A stretch of 64,000 bases of DNA, taken from contig CAVOWQ010000016.1 of the NCBI GenBank assembly GCA_963700195.1, positions 1-64,000 of the forward strand, given 5' to 3'. Position 1 is the stretch's first letter. The number at the start of each line of letters is the position of its first letter. The notes under the pieces are model-generated. The model was not told the DNA's origin. It did not search any database and saw only the letters and a program-made list of their open reading frames with translations. Positions 55,315 through 63,195 of this stretch are shown one piece after another. The DNA is from AP-15 sp963700195 (lineage in GTDB: Bacteria; Pseudomonadota; Alphaproteobacteria; ATCC43930; CGMCC-115725). A program made the position numbers and the translations under genes.

Positions 55315-56286
55315 ATGACGAAATGTGCATTGGTGTGTGGGGCCGGCGGTTTTATCGGCGGCCATCTGGTCAAGCAGCTTAAGCGCGACGGTTTGTGGGT
55401 CCGCGGTGCCGACCTCAAATTTCCCGAATTTTCGGAGACTGCAGCGGATGACTTTGCGGTCGGCGACCTGCGCGACCCCGGCTTCTGCCGCGCCATCGTC
55501 GACCGCCGCTTCGACGAAGTTTATCAACTTGCCGCCGATATGGGCGGCGCTGGTTATATCTTCACCGGTGAGCACGACGCCGATTTGATGCACAACTCCG
55601 CAACGATCAACCTGAACATGCTCGACGCGTGCCTCAAACGCGGCACCCGGAAACTGTTCTATTCGTCATCGGCCTGCATGTATCCCGCCTATAACCAAGA
55701 CGACCCCTTGAACCCGCACTGTTCGGAGGATTCGGCCTATCCGGCGGCACCCGACAGCGAATATGGGTGGGAAAAGCTGTTCAGCGAGCGCGTGTATCTG
55801 GCGTACCGGCGAAATTATGGGCTGCAGACGCATGTCGCGCGCTATCACAATATCTTCGGGCCGGAGGGGACTTGGACAGGGGGTCGTGAAAAGGCGCCAG
55901 CCGCAATCTGCCGTAAGGTCGCCACGGCACGCAGTGGCGACGAAATCGAAGTGTGGGGCGATGGCGAGCAGACTCGTTCGTTTCTCTATATCGACGAGTG
56001 CATTGAAGGCACGATGCGGCTGCTGCGCTCGACCTTCACCGGCCCGGTCAACATCGGGTCGGAGGAAATGGTCACGATCAACCAATTGGTCGACCTGGTC
56101 GCCGACATTGCCGGCAAGCAGATCGGAAAAAAACACATCCCCGGTCCTCAGGGCGTGCGCGGACGCAATTCCGACAACCGGCTCATCTGGGAGAAGCTGC
56201 GCTGGCGGCCGACCCAAAGCCTCAGAAATGGGCTGGAGCGAACCTACCAGTGGATAGAGATGCAGGTTAGACGGAACGCGGCTTAA
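55315..56286 (+). CDS. NAD-dependent epimerase, GDP-mannose 3,5-epimerase-like
   Basis: 323 residues from ATG 55315 after AAAGGAAGG. Extended SDR: ALVCGAGGFIGGHLVKQLKR, VYQLAADMGGAGYIFTGEHD, LFYSSSACMYPAYNQDDPLN, the YxxxK dyad in DSEYGWEKLFSERV, and ARYHNIFGPEGTWTGGREKA, which is specific to the GDP-mannose 3,5-epimerase branch (compare FHNIYGPxGTWxGGREKAPAA). IPGPQGVRGRNSDNRLIWEK ends it. Makes a rare GDP-sugar, probably for the glycosyltransferase next door. Confidence 0.87.
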   Translation: MTKCALVCGAGGFIGGHLVKQLKRDGLWVRGADLKFPEFSETAADDFAVGDLRDPGFCRAIVDRRFDEVYQLAADMGGAGYIFTGEHDADLMHNSATINLNMLDACLKRGTRKLFYSSSACMYPAYNQDDPLNPHCSEDSAYPAAPDSEYGWEKLFSERVYLAYRRNYGLQTHVARYHNIFGPEGTWTGGREKAPAAICRKVATARSGDEIEVWGDGEQTRSFLYIDECIEGTMRLLRSTFTGPVNIGSEEMVTINQLVDLVADIAGKQIGKKHIPGPQGVRGRNSDNRLIWEKLRWRPTQSLRNGLERTYQWIEMQVRRNAA

Positions 56287-56571
56287 TCGTCGCCTGGCTG
56301 GGGCGAGACGAAGTGCTATGCGGGTCATTACGCTCCGCAAGGCCGCCGCACCGGGGATTACCCACACCTGGCTGGATCTGGGCGAAGCGACAACCTAGTG
56401 TTAACCGGCGTGACCTATCATTACCGGAATGCACCAGCAAACAACGAGTGAGAATGACCAATATTCAAGCTCTTAAAAGGCAATCAATATAAAATTTTAA
56501 ACCTCCTGTATTTCCCAAAATATCTTAATAAACACTCTTTTCGACCAAATTAAGCTTTGAGAGGACGGAGC
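56287..56571 (+). promoter_or_regulatory. Intergenic region before the giant glycosyltransferase
   Basis: The second half is conspicuously AT-rich and offers TATAAAAT at 56488-56495 with a weak TTCAAG 18 bases before it, a tentative promoter. GAGAGGACGG lies just before the ATG at 56572. No coding content seen. Confidence 0.35.
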
Positions 56572-59500
56572 ATGCGCAGGGTCGCTATCGACGCATACAA
56601 TTTTGTCGGCTTGGGAGGGGGGGCCGGAGGCTCCGGCAGTTATTTGCTTTCGCTCATCGGGCAGCTGGCGCGCCTAGTGGACGTTCGGGTGATCGCGTCC
56701 GCAAACAACAGCCACCTCTTTGGCCCGCTCACAGAACGGACCAAGCGCCTCAGTGTCGCCGTCGAGGGCGAGAACCACGCCGAGGCGATACGTGCCAGCA
56801 CCAAGGATGCCGATGTTCTGTATGCACCGTTCACCGCTCTGCCCGAGCGAGCTACCTATAGCCAAATACCTGCAGTTACGGCAATCCACGATCTGCAGCA
56901 TCGTTTTTTAAAGAGCTTTTTTCCTCAATCCGAACGCATTGAACGCGATAACGCCTATTTCGAGGCAGTGACCCAGGCCGACGCCATTCTCACCTTCGCT
57001 CAGGCCGAACGCCAAAACCTTATCAGAGAGTACAACGTCCACACGACGATTGGCGTTGTTCCTCATGCCCCGTTTCTCGTGGAAGAGGTGGAGCGTGAGT
57101 TTGGCGACGCCGTGATAAATCTCGACCGAAATCCATACCTCAAAAAATTTGGACGATACATTCTGTATCCAGCGGTAAATTGGCCACACAAGAACCATTA
57201 CCGCTTGATAGAGGCATTTCGCTTTCTTTGCCGAGACTTGGCTGTCCCGGAGGTGAAACTAGTGCTCACCGGGGCTTCCTGCGTCGAGCATCGCGAACAC
57301 TTCTATAAGGGGCTGTTGGAACAATCCTGGGCTCAGGGGCGGGTTGTCAATCTCGGGTTCGTTTCGAATCTGCAGCTATACATGTTGATCAAAGGTGCAG
57401 AAGCACTCGCCTTTCCCTCAATGTACGAAGGTTTTGGCATTCCGGTGCTGGAAGCCATGCGGATTGGCACTCCAGTAATCGCATCGGATCTTGCCGTGAC
57501 CCGGGAGTGGTTCGGCGACTGCTATGAACCGTTCCGCAACATTCGTGATTCCTGGGCGATGGCTGAAGATCTGGGCCGGCTTCTGGACAGTTCACGAAGA
57601 CGCGATGAGCTGAGGGCGATCGGGCTCGCGCGCAGCATGGAATTTTCCTCGCGGCGCACTGCGCAGGAGACATTGCAGTTCCTCTCGAATGTTGTCGACG
57701 CCGCCGATCGCCCAAAACGGCATCGGGGCCGGCCACACCGCGACATGAGCGAGCTCAAGCGCGAAAACTGCCGGATATTATTTCATGTATTGATTGACGC
57801 ATTTGATGTGGAAAGCATTCGCCGCGTCGCCGCAACCACGCAAGCCCTGTCTGCTGATCTGATCGGCGATATCCGCTTTCTCTTCGTTACCCCATATCCG
57901 AAAAACGAGGCTTCTGGCAACTCGCAGACCAAAATCGACCCTGCCCGCAAGCGCCGGCGCAAAACCCAGGGGGGCATCGGGCTCGATATTTGGACTCACC
58001 TCGGAGGTGCCAGGAGTGACCGGGCGCTGGTTGAAGAGCTGTGCTCGGATATCGGTGAGATTGTGTACTTTGATAATGTCGAAGGTGCCAGCGATCGATC
58101 GCGCGCGATCCGGTTCTACGCGGCGACGCAGATCGAGGCATCGTTTCACTGCTTCATCCGAGCCTCTACCCTCGCCGAACTGCGTTCTACTTCAGGAATA
58201 GCGCAGCGCTATCGCAACACTGCGCTCCGCTGTGACGGTGAAATCGATGGGTTCTACGTCGGCGAAGCCTCCTGGGCTGCGGTACGCGATCAAATCTTGA
58301 AGGTAATGCACGCCACTCCGAGCGGTCTCGATGAGGCCATCTCGGAGGCGACTCTGATGGCGATCCCCAATTTCGTTCTAACGAACGAGTTCGTGCTGAA
58401 CAGCCATCCGTTGCCTCCCGATTGGTTCGGCAACGCGTTTCTGGCAGATCTTGCAATCCGCGCGCGAATTACCGAACCGCGTCTTCGGTTTGCCTACATA
58501 GAGACCGAGCTGAGGCGCCGTGTCGGGCATCACTTCGCGCTCGTTCAAGGTCTCTGTAAAGCGGCGCAAGCGGCTGGCTTGGACCCGATTGTGGGTGCGA
58601 ACCGGGATGCAGAGCTCGACGACGGCGGCACGGGGCTCGAAATCGATGCCTGTTTTTCCGGCTATTCCCAGGCGCCCGAACCATCTGTGACGCCGAGCAA
58701 TTTCGCCGACGAGCTGCTGGCGTTCTTGCGCCGGCACGACCTGGGCCCGCGCGACTACGTTTACCTCCACATGCCTTACCCGACTTTGATTGCCGGTGTG
58801 CTGCAGCTGGTCGCAACCAGCCGGTTCGAGGAACTCCCGGTATTTCTAGTACGCATCTGCTCGGCAGACGAGTTATTCCGCTGGCACGACATCCGTGAGA
58901 CGAAGCTATTGCGAGCGATCGGAGAGCTCGGGGCTGCACGGCGCAAACGCATCCGCATCTTTGTCGAGTCCATCCCATTGCAGCGCTATTTCGAGCGTTT
59001 GACGGGTCACCATTTACCGGTGCTGTTGAACCCGGTTGGCCGAACACTGGCAGCCGCCGCCCTGACGGCGGCAGATCTTCGTCAGCAGCGGCGCAGACGC
59101 GGAATTGTGGTCTTCGGCTATTTCGGCGAGGCGCGCCGTGAGAAGGGCTTCCATCTGCTGCCTGAGATTGTAGAGAAGCTGATCGGTATTTACGGCGCCA
59201 AACAGGTTCAGTTTGCCATTCAGGTCTCAGCTGCCCCCGACAACGACACCGACGAGGTCCGGGCAGCTCGGGCCCGTCTCGAGCGACTTTCCGAGCTTCA
59301 TAAGGGGCATGGCGCCATCCGCCTCTATCAAGAATTCCCCGATATGCACGGTTATTATAGGGCGCTTGCAGGATGCGATGCTTTGCTGATGCCGTATGGC
59401 CCCGGGGCCTATCAGCTCCGCGGATCGGGGGTGGCGCTCGAGGGGCTCGCGCTCGGCATCCCGATCATCGTCCCGGCCGGCACGGACATGGCGGTGACAT

Positions 59501-61506
59501 TCGCGGGTCAGGGCTGCATTGTCGCCAACACCTACACCGCCGAAGCCGTTGCGCAAGCGTGCACATTTGTCGTCGACAACATGGCGGCCGTATCGGCGGG
59601 GGTACAAAACTATTTGGCGCGCTCGCCGCTGGTGCAGAGCGAGAGCGAATTCATCAGCACCCTGATCGAGCATGTGCCGTCGGTCCCGGCGGGCGCGCCC
59701 GAAGAGCGGCCGGTCGCGATCTGGGTCGGCAACGATGTGCTGTCGCAAGGGTGCAGTGCCGTCTACGACGCCCAGCGTGACTTCCTGCGGCGTCACGACT
59801 TCGAGATATATAACGTTTACGTGCCATTCCCGGACCTTGACGGCTATCGCCACAGCGACGAATCACTGGAGAAGTATCTTTTGGCCAACTCGTTGGGTTG
59901 GGGACCCAACGATTTTGATTTTGGCTGCTACTCGTGGACCTTGAACCAGTCGAACGACAGCTCCCGGCAGGACCTCCTGGAGGAGCTCGCCAAGCTCGGC
60001 GCCAGCACCCGGCGCCTTTCGAGCTTGAACGCCTATAGCGCATTTCCACCCAGTCTGCTGCGGCTGGTGGAGTCGCGCCCGGTTGCGCTTGTCTGCCTCA
60101 ACTATGTGCATCTTCTCCCGGTAGTCGAGAAGCTCGGATTGTTGGGCCGCGAGAACACCCGGGTGGTGCTCGAGACTCACGACGTTCAGGCTTCCCAGCA
60201 CGCCATTCGCCGTCAATGCGAGGTCGATGAGCTCGACAAGGAGCTGGAATTGCGCACGCTCTCCGATGTGGATGCCGTCGTCGCGATCAGCCGCGCGGAG
60301 TATGAAGAAATTTGCGAGCGCAATCCTTGGGCCAATGTCGAATTCGTGCTGCCGACTGTGCGCATCCAAGACGAGATCTCGCGCGAATGGCGTCCCGGTG
60401 CGTCACAGCTCAGCGCACATTGGCTGGAAGTGTGGCACAGTCGGGAAGAATTGCAGAGCGTATTTGATTTACGTACGCCGTCTTCTCTCGATGCCTTCCT
60501 CAGGTGGACATTGCTTTTTGGCCGCCGCGAGTATCCGATGCTCGAGGTTGGGCCCGATCTCGCCGCAATTGGCGACGCGCCGCATCCCGAATTTCCCAGC
60601 GGCGGCGAGGGAACAAAGATCAGCACTGTCGTCGGTTGGGCGTGGGGCGCGCGAGCCGACCTTCGTGAGCTTTATCCGGCCGCAAGGGATCCCGGCCACT
60701 TTGATCGTCAGGGTTTGCTGAACTGGCTGATCGATGAAGGGACGCAGGAATATCGCCTCGAACCCGGCGGAGGCATGGCGCCGTCGGGTTCGGACCGCGG
60801 GGGTTTACCACCCGTATCGCCCGCTCTTCTCGAGGCGTTCGTCATGGCCCGGCCGAGACAACTGGCAACCGCGGAATACCGTCAGCGGTTGCTCGCTTGG
60901 CTGAGCGCCTCCGGCCGCGTCGACGTCATCCTGGTCGGCAGCGATCACCCCGCGAACGTCGCGAGCATCCGCCGGTTCATCCATCAGGTGCATGCGGCCC
61001 ATCTGGCGCCGCAGGGTGTGAACCTCCTTCTCGTCGGGCGTTCCGGCATGGCGCTGGAACCGGGCGATTTGGTTCCCGGCCTCTTTGCGCTTGGCGAGGT
61101 CGATGTTCTCGACCCGCTCTACCGGATCGCCAGGGTGGTGGCAGTGCCCACCGCCGTCGGCACCGGCACGCCGATCAAGGCGCTCGACGCTTTGGCGAGG
61201 GGCCTCTGCGTCAGCGTGTCGGATTTCGTCGATCGGTCGCTCGATCTTGCGGCCTATGGCTTTCCGATGTGCGCCGAACCGCATGAATTCGCCGCCGACA
61301 TTCGCGAGTTGCTGACGTCGGAGGAAGCGAGGCGCGAGCGGATCGCACTTGCACAAGAATTCGCCGCCGATCAGCTCCGTCCGGAAACCTATGACGCCAA
61401 ATGGCGCTCCCTCGCGGGATTGCCGGCTGAACGGGCTGTCATTGAGGAAGCCTCCGTGCCCGGCAGGCAGTTGGTGGTGTTCGAGCCCGCCGCAATCGAG
61501 GCTTGA
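56572..61506 (+). CDS. Giant multi-lobed glycosyltransferase (GT4-type GT-B domains)
   Basis: 1644 residues, uninterrupted. Lobe 1 (about 1-380): IDAYNFVGLGGGAGGSGSYL, ILYPAVNWPHKNHYRLIEAF, AFPSMYEGFGIPVLEAMRIG (GT4 E-x7-E near 286-295). A poorly conserved linker-like lobe (about 395-630). Lobe 3 (about 640-1040): RLRFAYIETELRRRVGHHFA, GIVVFGYFGEARREKGFHLL, LRGSGVALEGLALGIPIIVP. Lobe 4 (about 1050-1640): AIWVGNDVLSQGCSAVYDAQ, RVVLETHDVQASQHAIRRQC, VAVPTAVGTGTPIKALDALA. No signal or membrane helix: cytoplasmic. Several retaining GT-B units in one chain suggest ordered addition of several sugars to a surface polysaccharide. Donors unknown. Confidence 0.85.
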   Translation: MRRVAIDAYNFVGLGGGAGGSGSYLLSLIGQLARLVDVRVIASANNSHLFGPLTERTKRLSVAVEGENHAEAIRASTKDADVLYAPFTALPERATYSQIPAVTAIHDLQHRFLKSFFPQSERIERDNAYFEAVTQADAILTFAQAERQNLIREYNVHTTIGVVPHAPFLVEEVEREFGDAVINLDRNPYLKKFGRYILYPAVNWPHKNHYRLIEAFRFLCRDLAVPEVKLVLTGASCVEHREHFYKGLLEQSWAQGRVVNLGFVSNLQLYMLIKGAEALAFPSMYEGFGIPVLEAMRIGTPVIASDLAVTREWFGDCYEPFRNIRDSWAMAEDLGRLLDSSRRRDELRAIGLARSMEFSSRRTAQETLQFLSNVVDAADRPKRHRGRPHRDMSELKRENCRILFHVLIDAFDVESIRRVAATTQALSADLIGDIRFLFVTPYPKNEASGNSQTKIDPARKRRRKTQGGIGLDIWTHLGGARSDRALVEELCSDIGEIVYFDNVEGASDRSRAIRFYAATQIEASFHCFIRASTLAELRSTSGIAQRYRNTALRCDGEIDGFYVGEASWAAVRDQILKVMHATPSGLDEAISEATLMAIPNFVLTNEFVLNSHPLPPDWFGNAFLADLAIRARITEPRLRFAYIETELRRRVGHHFALVQGLCKAAQAAGLDPIVGANRDAELDDGGTGLEIDACFSGYSQAPEPSVTPSNFADELLAFLRRHDLGPRDYVYLHMPYPTLIAGVLQLVATSRFEELPVFLVRICSADELFRWHDIRETKLLRAIGELGAARRKRIRIFVESIPLQRYFERLTGHHLPVLLNPVGRTLAAAALTAADLRQQRRRRGIVVFGYFGEARREKGFHLLPEIVEKLIGIYGAKQVQFAIQVSAAPDNDTDEVRAARARLERLSELHKGHGAIRLYQEFPDMHGYYRALAGCDALLMPYGPGAYQLRGSGVALEGLALGIPIIVPAGTDMAVTFAGQGCIVANTYTAEAVAQACTFVVDNMAAVSAGVQNYLARSPLVQSESEFISTLIEHVPSVPAGAPEERPVAIWVGNDVLSQGCSAVYDAQRDFLRRHDFEIYNVYVPFPDLDGYRHSDESLEKYLLANSLGWGPNDFDFGCYSWTLNQSNDSSRQDLLEELAKLGASTRRLSSLNAYSAFPPSLLRLVESRPVALVCLNYVHLLPVVEKLGLLGRENTRVVLETHDVQASQHAIRRQCEVDELDKELELRTLSDVDAVVAISRAEYEEICERNPWANVEFVLPTVRIQDEISREWRPGASQLSAHWLEVWHSREELQSVFDLRTPSSLDAFLRWTLLFGRREYPMLEVGPDLAAIGDAPHPEFPSGGEGTKISTVVGWAWGARADLRELYPAARDPGHFDRQGLLNWLIDEGTQEYRLEPGGGMAPSGSDRGGLPPVSPALLEAFVMARPRQLATAEYRQRLLAWLSASGRVDVILVGSDHPANVASIRRFIHQVHAAHLAPQGVNLLLVGRSGMALEPGDLVPGLFALGEVDVLDPLYRIARVVAVPTAVGTGTPIKALDALARGLCVSVSDFVDRSLDLAAYGFPMCAEPHEFAADIRELLTSEEARRERIALAQEFAADQLRPETYDAKWRSLAGLPAERAVIEEASVPGRQLVVFEPAAIEA

Positions 61507-61536
61507 ACCCAGCGCATCGTCCAGGAAGGAATGGGA

Positions 61537-61932
61537 ATGCCGATACGCGTGGAGAAAGCCAGTGCGGAGAGCATGGTCAAGCAGCTCTACCGTGATCTCT
61601 TTGGACGCGAGCCTGAGCGCGAGGTGCTGCGCGGCCTGGTGACCTATCTCGGGGAAGGCCGGCTCTCCGCCCGCACCCAGCTGCTGCGGATGCTGAAATC
61701 CGACGAGTTCTACGACAAGCGGCTGCGCAACAAGACACCCGAAGAAATGGCGCGCGAGCTCTATCGCCACATTCTCGGCCGCCCCCCGGAATTGGCCGAA
61801 GCCCTGAAAGGCGCCGCCGACCAGCTCGGCCTTCTCGGCTGGCGGGTGCAGATCGACGTGATGATCAACAGCGAAGAGTATCTCGGCCGTTTCGGCGACG
61901 ACAACCTGCCGATTGTAAAAGAGCGTGCGTAA
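61537..61932 (+). CDS. DUF4214-like small protein
   Basis: 131 residues. ATG 61537 has AGGAAGG at proper distance; ATG 61531 is too close. Two tandem copies of the unit are seen: VKQLYRDLFGREPEREVLRG and ARELYRHILGRPPELAEALK, each followed by a motif like MLKSDEFYDKRL or MINSEEYLGRFG. This L-Y-x-x-x-L-G-R-x-P pattern and the S-x-E-Y/F end are the DUF4214/phycobilisome-linker-like repeat, often attached to glycosyltransferases or surface proteins. Here it stands alone behind the giant enzyme, perhaps as its partner. Confidence 0.7.
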   Translation: MPIRVEKASAESMVKQLYRDLFGREPEREVLRGLVTYLGEGRLSARTQLLRMLKSDEFYDKRLRNKTPEEMARELYRHILGRPPELAEALKGAADQLGLLGWRVQIDVMINSEEYLGRFGDDNLPIVKERA

Positions 61933-61944
61933 TACATACGACCA

Positions 61945-61979
61945 GTAAGAAAAACAACTTTCTTACACCTTATAAGGTG
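61945..61979. promoter_or_regulatory. Two adjacent palindromes, the second over a ribosome binding site
   Basis: GTAAGAAA-AACAAC-TTTCTTAC (61945-61966, eight perfect pairs) is followed at once by the perfect palindrome CACCTTATAAGGTG (61966-61979), whose AAGGTG is the ribosome site of the gene starting at 61984. Either an operator or a translation-control hairpin. Confidence 0.5.
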
Positions 61980-61983
61980 ATAT

Positions 61984-63150
61984 ATGATTAGCGTGCGTCT
62001 GAGCTCCGAGTTACATCGGCTCTATGTTTATACGATACTGGCATTATTCATTTCTATACCTTCGTCAGGGAAATGCGAGTCTCTTTATGATTTCGACGAA
62101 GCCGTTGGCCGCGGCGTCGTGGACATCATCTTTAATCCCAAGTCCGACAGACCGTTGGATGCGGTGATCGACCATCTGGCAGAGCTCGATCCGGGGATCG
62201 TGAACCGCTTCGGTTTCGCTTTCGGAGGGCCAAACAAGGAGTTTCTAGAACAACAAGCAACCGTTCTTCGTCGAATCCGATCGCGCCTACCCCGTTCACT
62301 TCTGGGAGCAGTCTTCCCGCAGGATATATTTAAAGATTACCACGTAAAATTGCCTTGCGATACGCAGACCGATAGCGAGTATACCGCTGCCTCGATGCAA
62401 GCCGACTCGGTAATGCCTCCGCATCTACAGCGTTTTGTCAGGCTCGACATGAGTAAAATCGAGGCTCAGGACTACGAGATTTGCTTGGGAAAGATTTATG
62501 TCCGGCAGGGCTTTACCTTTTTGCAACTTGAAGGAATGCCTGCAACGGTAGCCCACTCAAGCTCCCGCGTGGCCGCCGTCGCGGGCTATAAGCGAGTGAG
62601 AGACGCCGTGCAAGGCTATGCGGAAGCCATGGGCGTGCGGCTCTATTTCTCCGGAGATTGGCAGTTTGCTCGCGAGTTTCATTTTAATGCGACTTACGAT
62701 CCTGCACGATTTTTTCATACAACGATACCAGAACTGTTGCGTTATCAAAATCGTATCTCACAGCCTGGAGTGGGGAACGGCTATACCTATGTGCTGTCAC
62801 AGAAGATCGTTGCCGACCGAGTCGCTTCGGTTCCTCCCTATACAAAAGTCATGTTCTACATCGACAATTGGGATCCAGAACAGGATGATCTCCGCCGACT
62901 AATGGAACTAGCAGCTGCGAACCGCCGCACTCTAATCATACAAAGTAGCGAACAGGCCGCCGCGGGAAATGCTTACTTTATTCCTACAGTTTACCATTGC
63001 GAGAGCTGCGGGCCGAACGCACAAGTCGTCGGTGATGCGTGCGAGGTTCTCCCGAACGGTAAGACCCAATATGATGCGTACGCCTGTGGTGATTGGCCGG
63101 CAATCCGACGAGCCTTGGCGATAGAGTCGCGCGGATGGAAGCAAAACTAA
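61984..63150 (+). CDS. Exported protein of unknown function
   Basis: 388 residues. Signal segment LYVYTILALFISIPSSGKCE. Mature part: GRGVVDIIFNPKSDRPLDAV, VNRFGFAFGGPNKEFLEQQA, LRLYFSGDW-type LYFSGDWQFAREFHFNATYD, and a Cys-rich end VYHCESCGPNAQVVGDACEV followed by YDAYACGDW. Alternating helices and strands with conserved-looking acidic and aromatic residues suggest an alpha/beta enzyme, perhaps of the glycoside-hydrolase type, but I recognise no family. Base composition is AT-richer than the glycosyltransferase before it. Likely part of the glycan locus. Confidence 0.6.
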   Translation: MISVRLSSELHRLYVYTILALFISIPSSGKCESLYDFDEAVGRGVVDIIFNPKSDRPLDAVIDHLAELDPGIVNRFGFAFGGPNKEFLEQQATVLRRIRSRLPRSLLGAVFPQDIFKDYHVKLPCDTQTDSEYTAASMQADSVMPPHLQRFVRLDMSKIEAQDYEICLGKIYVRQGFTFLQLEGMPATVAHSSSRVAAVAGYKRVRDAVQGYAEAMGVRLYFSGDWQFAREFHFNATYDPARFFHTTIPELLRYQNRISQPGVGNGYTYVLSQKIVADRVASVPPYTKVMFYIDNWDPEQDDLRRLMELAAANRRTLIIQSSEQAAAGNAYFIPTVYHCESCGPNAQVVGDACEVLPNGKTQYDAYACGDWPAIRRALAIESRGWKQN

Positions 63151-63195
63151 ACGGCCTCCGCTTGTAAACATGTCCTAAAAAAGGAGCGTACATTA

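Noticed and set aside
53505..55382. 625-codon plus-strand frame overlapping cysC, the exporter and the epimerase start
   Set aside because: Arg/Pro-rich, no motif, crosses three real genes in another frame.
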